Below are positions 60,669-64,000 of a stretch of 64,000 bases of DNA, piece after piece. The notes beneath the pieces were generated by a model. The model had not been told where the DNA came from, ran no database searches, and saw nothing but the letters and a program-made list of their open reading frames with translations. This DNA comes from Pseudarthrobacter enclensis. Its GTDB lineage: Bacteria; Actinomycetota; Actinomycetes; Actinomycetales; Micrococcaceae. Each line of letters starts with the position of its first letter. Positions within the stretch are counted from its first letter, which is position 1. The stretch spans positions 101,165 through 165,164 of the forward strand of contig NZ_JAUSRE010000010.1 of NCBI RefSeq assembly GCF_030811655.1. The letters are read 5' to 3'. Made by a program: the position numbers and the translations under genes.

Positions 60669-62186
60669 TCAGGGCTTGGTGCGGAGGTTGACGTAGCGTG
60701 ACCAGGCGTCGCCTGCGTTGTCGGCGTGGAGGAAGGCTACTTGGTGGCTAAAGCCGAGAGCGTCGGCGACCAGTGGCGGTGGTGACATTAACAGATGTTC
60801 GTCCAACGCAGTGTTCCGTGCGGCAAGTAGGTCGATGCCCAGGCCACGGAGCCTGCCCATGATGCCGTTGGGGTGTAGGGGTTGTCCGGCCCGGGTTCCA
60901 GGGAAGAGCCAAGGGCTTTGGGTGTCTGATCCTGTCCTGAGGTTCGGACGTCTTTTAAGGTGCTCTCGAAGCAAGCCGGCGAAGGGCTCGGGAACGGGCA
61001 CCGGGTGCGTGCCGAAGGTGATCCACATGTTGCCGTTGGCTTCATTGGTTTCGACGGTATCGATCCGGAGTTTGGCGACCCTCACGAGCGGTTGGGCGTA
61101 GAGAAGCAGCAGGATGCCTGCGACGCGGTAGGGCAGGGATTCGCTGGTGCCGGTCAGTAGTTCCTGCAGCCACGCTATGCGTTGGTCCTGTGTGATTGTT
61201 GGGCGGGTTTTGGCGGTGTAGTGGCCCATGTCCACTCGGTGGTTGGTGCCGGTGTTCTTGATGAAGACGATGAAGGTGCGGATGGCTTTCCTGGTCGTGG
61301 GGCCAGTCGCGAGCCAGGTTTCGATGTCTTGCTGGATGCAGGTCGCTGCGGTCCGCTGGTGGGTATCCCAGAGCCAGTCCAGGAATTTGATGGTTTCGGT
61401 GATCTCTTGTTTGGCGGAGTGGACCGGGGCCTGAGCGCTTTTCTCCGGTGTTGTCATGGACCGGATGCGGCGGAGGTGGTGCCAGGTGGCGAACTGTGCG
61501 ACGGGTTTGGCGACCTCCTCGGGCAAGTCGCGGAGCTTGTTCTCAATCCAGGTCTCGAACCGGGCCAGATATGGGTCTTGGTAGGGGAGGAGTTGGTGAT
61601 GGATGAACAGGGCGCGCAGGTGATTGGCTTCGCGGCTCGCTGTTTCGGCCGCGGCATCGAGTCCTTCGTGCGTCAGTGGAATTTCCCCGCGTGAAAGAGA
61701 GCCTAGGAGGGCTTGGACTTTGGGGGAGCGCTTCCACGTGATGATGCTTTCAGGCCGGTCTGCTTTGCAGAGGACATCGACGATTTTGCCAGTTGTTTCG
61801 GGGTCGGAAAATTCTGTCAGCAGTTGCTCATTGAGGTCCTCCCGGAGGGCGCAGCGGGCGCAGATACCGCGCCGGTAGAACTCGCCCTCCGTATTGCAGC
61901 GGGTGCAGTGGAAGTCGTGGAGGATGCCGGCGCAGGGCGCGCAGTGTGGCCCTCCGCTGATGCCCGTTGGACCGGGTAGAAGTCTGTGCTGGCCGCACTC
62001 CGGACAGGTCCCTTGGGTGCGGGTGGCGGTGGTGAAGCATGGGCCGCAGATTCGACCTTCGGGCCATGTGGCGCGGGTTTTGCCGACGGCCCGGCCGCAG
62101 CGTGCGCACGTGGCGGTTCCGCTGGTGCGGGGCCGGCCGCGGCTGGTGCTGCGGGGGCTGAGGCCTTCGGGTTTGTCAGTGGTCAT
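60669..62186 (-). CDS. Zinc-ribbon protein with a degenerate tyrosine-recombinase domain
   Basis: This 505-residue protein begins with an array of CxxC pairs (CARCGR ... CGPC; CPECGQ ... CAPC; CTRCN ... CARC) that form several zinc ribbons up to about residue 125. A tyrosine-recombinase-like fold follows: a core-binding helical domain, the first catalytic arginine region (LLLLYAQPLVRVAKLRI) and a C-terminal part ending WSRYV. The second box reads LLAARN instead of HxxR and the next GFSHQ, so at least one catalytic residue is lost. The start overlaps the XRE gene by 11 bases. It is a recombination partner or accessory. Confidence 0.8.
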   Translation of the reverse strand: MTTDKPEGLSPRSTSRGRPRTSGTATCARCGRAVGKTRATWPEGRICGPCFTTATRTQGTCPECGQHRLLPGPTGISGGPHCAPCAGILHDFHCTRCNTEGEFYRRGICARCALREDLNEQLLTEFSDPETTGKIVDVLCKADRPESIITWKRSPKVQALLGSLSRGEIPLTHEGLDAAAETASREANHLRALFIHHQLLPYQDPYLARFETWIENKLRDLPEEVAKPVAQFATWHHLRRIRSMTTPEKSAQAPVHSAKQEITETIKFLDWLWDTHQRTAATCIQQDIETWLATGPTTRKAIRTFIVFIKNTGTNHRVDMGHYTAKTRPTITQDQRIAWLQELLTGTSESLPYRVAGILLLLYAQPLVRVAKLRIDTVETNEANGNMWITFGTHPVPVPEPFAGLLREHLKRRPNLRTGSDTQSPWLFPGTRAGQPLHPNGIMGRLRGLGIDLLAARNTALDEHLLMSPPPLVADALGFSHQVAFLHADNAGDAWSRYVNLRTKP

Positions 62187-62514
62187 TGTCGATGATGCGT
62201 GCCCGTCGGGGTCTGACGGTTCGGTTCAGGTCGACGACGTTGGGGGCGCTGGTTCCGGTTTTGCGTGCCCGGACATCGGCGGCCGTGACGGTGATGAGGT
62301 CCTCGGGTCCGCAGGAGAAGATGTCGCAGATCGCGGCGATAACCTGCAGTGCGACGCGTTCGGGTTTCTGGTTGACGAGACGGTAAACCTGTGGCCGGGA
62401 CAAGCTGATGCCGCGCTCGGCCAGCAGGGGGATGAGGTCGGTGGTGTTGTGCAGTCCCCGTGCTGCCATGAGCTCGGAGAGCCGCCATTTGTATTCGACT
62501 TCGCGTCTCACCAT
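62176..62514 (-). CDS. XRE/Cro-type small regulator in the recombinase operon
   Basis: This 112-residue protein has a Cro/C1-type helix-turn-helix (WRLSELMAARGLHNTTDLIPLLAERGISLSRPQVYRLVNQKPERVALQVIAAICDIF). It overlaps the genes on both sides, so the operon order is recombinase, regulator, zinc-ribbon recombinase-like protein. It may control excision or transposition directionality. Confidence 0.86.
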   Translation of the reverse strand: MVRREVEYKWRLSELMAARGLHNTTDLIPLLAERGISLSRPQVYRLVNQKPERVALQVIAAICDIFSCGPEDLITVTAADVRARKTGTSAPNVVDLNRTVRPRRARIIDNDH

Positions 62515-63647
62515 TGACCTCGCATCTGCACGCCCAGGACGTCGTCCATGGTGCGGTCCAGGGCCGCCCGGAGAGTCATGTTGCGGAAGTCGTCGCTGAC
62601 GAACTGGTAGATCCCGGTGGTGGAGGCGTGTTCGTGGCCCATTTGATGTTGCACGAATCTAGGATCCCATCCGTCCTCCAGCAGGTCCGTTGCATAGGAG
62701 CGCCGGAGCGAATGCAGGTCCAGGCCATCCATTGGCAGGCCCAGCTCGTTGAGGTAGCGCCGGAGCCGGCGGAGCAGGGTGGATTCGCAGATTAGGCCGC
62801 CGCGTTCGCTGGGGAACAGGTCCAGGGTGTCGAGCGTGCCTCGTCCGTTGGCGAGCCAGTCTTCGAGAATGCCGGCGGTCCAGTCGAAAACTGTCAGGAC
62901 GCTGCGGGGTTTGTGCGGGGAGCCCTTGCGTGATTTGCCGAACCGGACCTTGCAGACGCCTGCCTTGCCGAACCTTCGCGCCTGCGGGTTGGCCGCAAAG
63001 TCGATGGTTTGCAGGTGCCGGAGCTCGTTGAATCTGAGCCCGTACGAGTAGGCGATTTTCAGCATGACGGCGTCCCGGTAGGCTGCCTGCCAGCCTTTCT
63101 TGCCTGAGGCGGCGATGAGTTGGACTTGGTCGTCGGCGTGATCGAACAGCATCTGCAGTTCCGTCTTGGTGAAGGGCCGCTTGGAGGCGCGTCCTTCGTA
63201 CTCCTGTGTGTGGGAGGCGGTGTTCCAGTCAAAGAAGACCTGGGACGGGTGTGTGCCGAAGCGCTGTTCGCAGACCCGGTCCCAGCCGTAGTCGGGGTTC
63301 GACACGTATGACGTGAACCGGCGGAGCGTGGACTGGTAGCCGCGGACGGTGGAGTGCTTCAGCTGGTGGATCGAGCGGAGGTCACCGAAATACTCCTCGA
63401 CGTGTTCCGGTCCCCAGTTCCAGGGGAACTCGTTCACATGGTTCACGAACCTGCGGACACTTGCGATTCCCTTGTCGATCGTGTCGACCTGGAGGTTCCT
63501 GGAGAGCTGCTGGTTGCGCCACCCGGCCAGCATGTCCTCAAGCGTCTGTTCCTCGGGATGCAGCAGCTGAACAGCGCTCAGCTGCAGCACACGCCCGGAC
63601 CCGTCGACCGCCATTTTCGCCCCACAGTTCCGTCGAAATCCGTGCAC
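62508..63647 (-). CDS. Tyrosine recombinase (XerC/D-like integrase)
   Basis: This 379-residue site-specific recombinase has all the visible catalytic parts: arginine in YSYGLRFNELRHL, lysine region VRFGKSRKGS, HxxR in LDLHSLRRSYATDLLEDG, the H of MGHEHASTTGIY and the nucleophilic tyrosine in that GIY. An N-terminal core-binding domain precedes. ATG 63647 opens the frame; ATG 63614 (MAVDGSGRVLQLSAV) is a likely true start. Palindromic TGATTCA sites lie just upstream. Confidence 0.9.
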   Translation of the reverse strand: MHGFRRNCGAKMAVDGSGRVLQLSAVQLLHPEEQTLEDMLAGWRNQQLSRNLQVDTIDKGIASVRRFVNHVNEFPWNWGPEHVEEYFGDLRSIHQLKHSTVRGYQSTLRRFTSYVSNPDYGWDRVCEQRFGTHPSQVFFDWNTASHTQEYEGRASKRPFTKTELQMLFDHADDQVQLIAASGKKGWQAAYRDAVMLKIAYSYGLRFNELRHLQTIDFAANPQARRFGKAGVCKVRFGKSRKGSPHKPRSVLTVFDWTAGILEDWLANGRGTLDTLDLFPSERGGLICESTLLRRLRRYLNELGLPMDGLDLHSLRRSYATDLLEDGWDPRFVQHQMGHEHASTTGIYQFVSDDFRNMTLRAALDRTMDDVLGVQMRGQW

Positions 63648-63653
63648 AGTTCC

Positions 63654-63681
63654 TGAATCAATGATTCATTAAATGCATCAT
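63654..63681. repeat. Overlapping palindromes upstream of the recombinase operon
   Basis: TGAATCA-A-TGATTCA (63654-63668) is a perfect inverted repeat. ATGATTCATT-A-AATGCATCAT (63661-63681), sharing half of it, is a repeat with one mismatch. A third, looser copy is at 63847-63866. They are candidates for recombinase core sites or for the XRE operator. Confidence 0.55.
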
Positions 63682-64000
63682 CAGCACAAAACCGCAGGTC
63701 AGAGGCTTGTCGTAACAGCTCTAAGGGTCAGCATTGCACTCGTCAGGCAGCACCTGGCCAGCGGCACATCAAGGCTGTCAGGCTGCAAATTCCGCGGAAT
63801 CTCAAGGAAGTGAGAGAACTCCTTGTGGATCCGGGGGATTGGGACGATTGATTCATCTGATGCAATACGCAGAGTACTAGTTGACATAATCACCATTATC
63901 GGCTCTTAAAGTACGGGAGTAGAAGTAGCTGCGAGAACTCCCTTCCCTTGACGAATCCAGCGTTTCCGCAGGTCAACAGGGCTTTGCTGGTAACGCGCGC
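63682..64000. other. Region upstream of the recombinase operon
   Basis: It holds another TGATTCA-type inverted sequence at 63847-63866 (ATTGATTCA-TC-TGATGCAAT, two mismatches) and a TTGACA at 63881. A short minus-strand frame has no support. Here may lie the attachment site and promoter of the element. Confidence 0.4.

Noticed and set aside
63699..63896. Minus-strand frame of 65 codons upstream of the recombinase
   Set aside because: No ribosome site or motif, and the region contains the palindromic repeats instead.
1..64000. CRISPR array, tRNA or rRNA genes
   Set aside because: No regularly spaced repeats, cloverleaf-like sequences or rRNA-like stretches were noticed on reading; a tRNA or covariance-model scan would settle it.

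Overview
The window is high-GC DNA, and its gene content fits an actinobacterium, most likely of the Arthrobacter group (Micrococcaceae). The evidence is several Rieske oxygenases with small three-cysteine ferredoxins, IclR, FadR and PucR regulators, many ATGA/GTGA/TTGA gene couplings, and groups of very small soil-actinobacterial proteins. It looks like an accessory catabolic region (plasmid or genomic island). I saw no rRNA, tRNA or CRISPR array. The taxonomic assignment is inference.

Region 1 (1-5.6 kb, minus strand): ferredoxin, ferredoxin reductase, Rieske alpha and (cut by the window edge) beta subunit, preceded by a FadR-type regulator and an MFS transporter. Near-identical palindromes sit in front of the ferredoxin and the MFS gene. 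Remnants of two genes follow, then a membrane diguanylate cyclase (6.2-7.3 kb). Region 2 (7.4-14.6 kb): MFS transporter, a regulator made of two fused IclR proteins, and a divergent operon for a phthalate-dioxygenase-type Rieske oxygenase, a zinc dehydrogenase, an unrecognised 171-residue protein and a phthalate-dioxygenase-reductase-type flavoprotein. Region 3 (15.4-27.2 kb): a NitT/TauT-type ABC importer, cysteine hydrolase, MFS, aldo/keto reductase, then Rieske alpha and beta, a 101-residue unknown, ferredoxin, reductase, a class II aldolase/decarboxylase-like enzyme and an IclR regulator. Import, ring dihydroxylation, dihydrodiol oxidation and decarboxylation of an aromatic acid would explain the set. 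A shared palindrome links the importer operon to the oxygenase operon.

Region 4 (28-38.1 kb): a PuuE-like deacetylase, a broken ATPase, and a PucR regulator divergent from lactonase-like MBL hydrolase, zinc-ribbon protein, zinc alcohol dehydrogenase, NIPSNAP protein, succinate-semialdehyde dehydrogenase and CoA-transferase. This set could take gamma-butyrolactone through 4-hydroxybutyrate and succinate semialdehyde to succinate. Region 5 (38.3-46.3 kb): OhrR/MarR regulator, flavin-reductase-like protein, a maleate-isomerase/dicarboxylate-transporter/IclR module, BioY with a CHY zinc-finger protein, and an ArsR/old-yellow-enzyme pair.

Region 6 (46.3-64 kb) is a gene-remnant and mobile-DNA zone. 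It holds a MarR gene split into opposite-facing halves, duplicated small genes, a reverse-order toxin-antitoxin-like pair, an ABC permease whose ATPase has lost its core, SRPBCC/VOC/SnoaL-fold proteins, a decayed helicase-associated-domain gene and a serine recombinase. It ends with a three-gene module: tyrosine recombinase, XRE regulator and zinc-ribbon recombinase-like protein.
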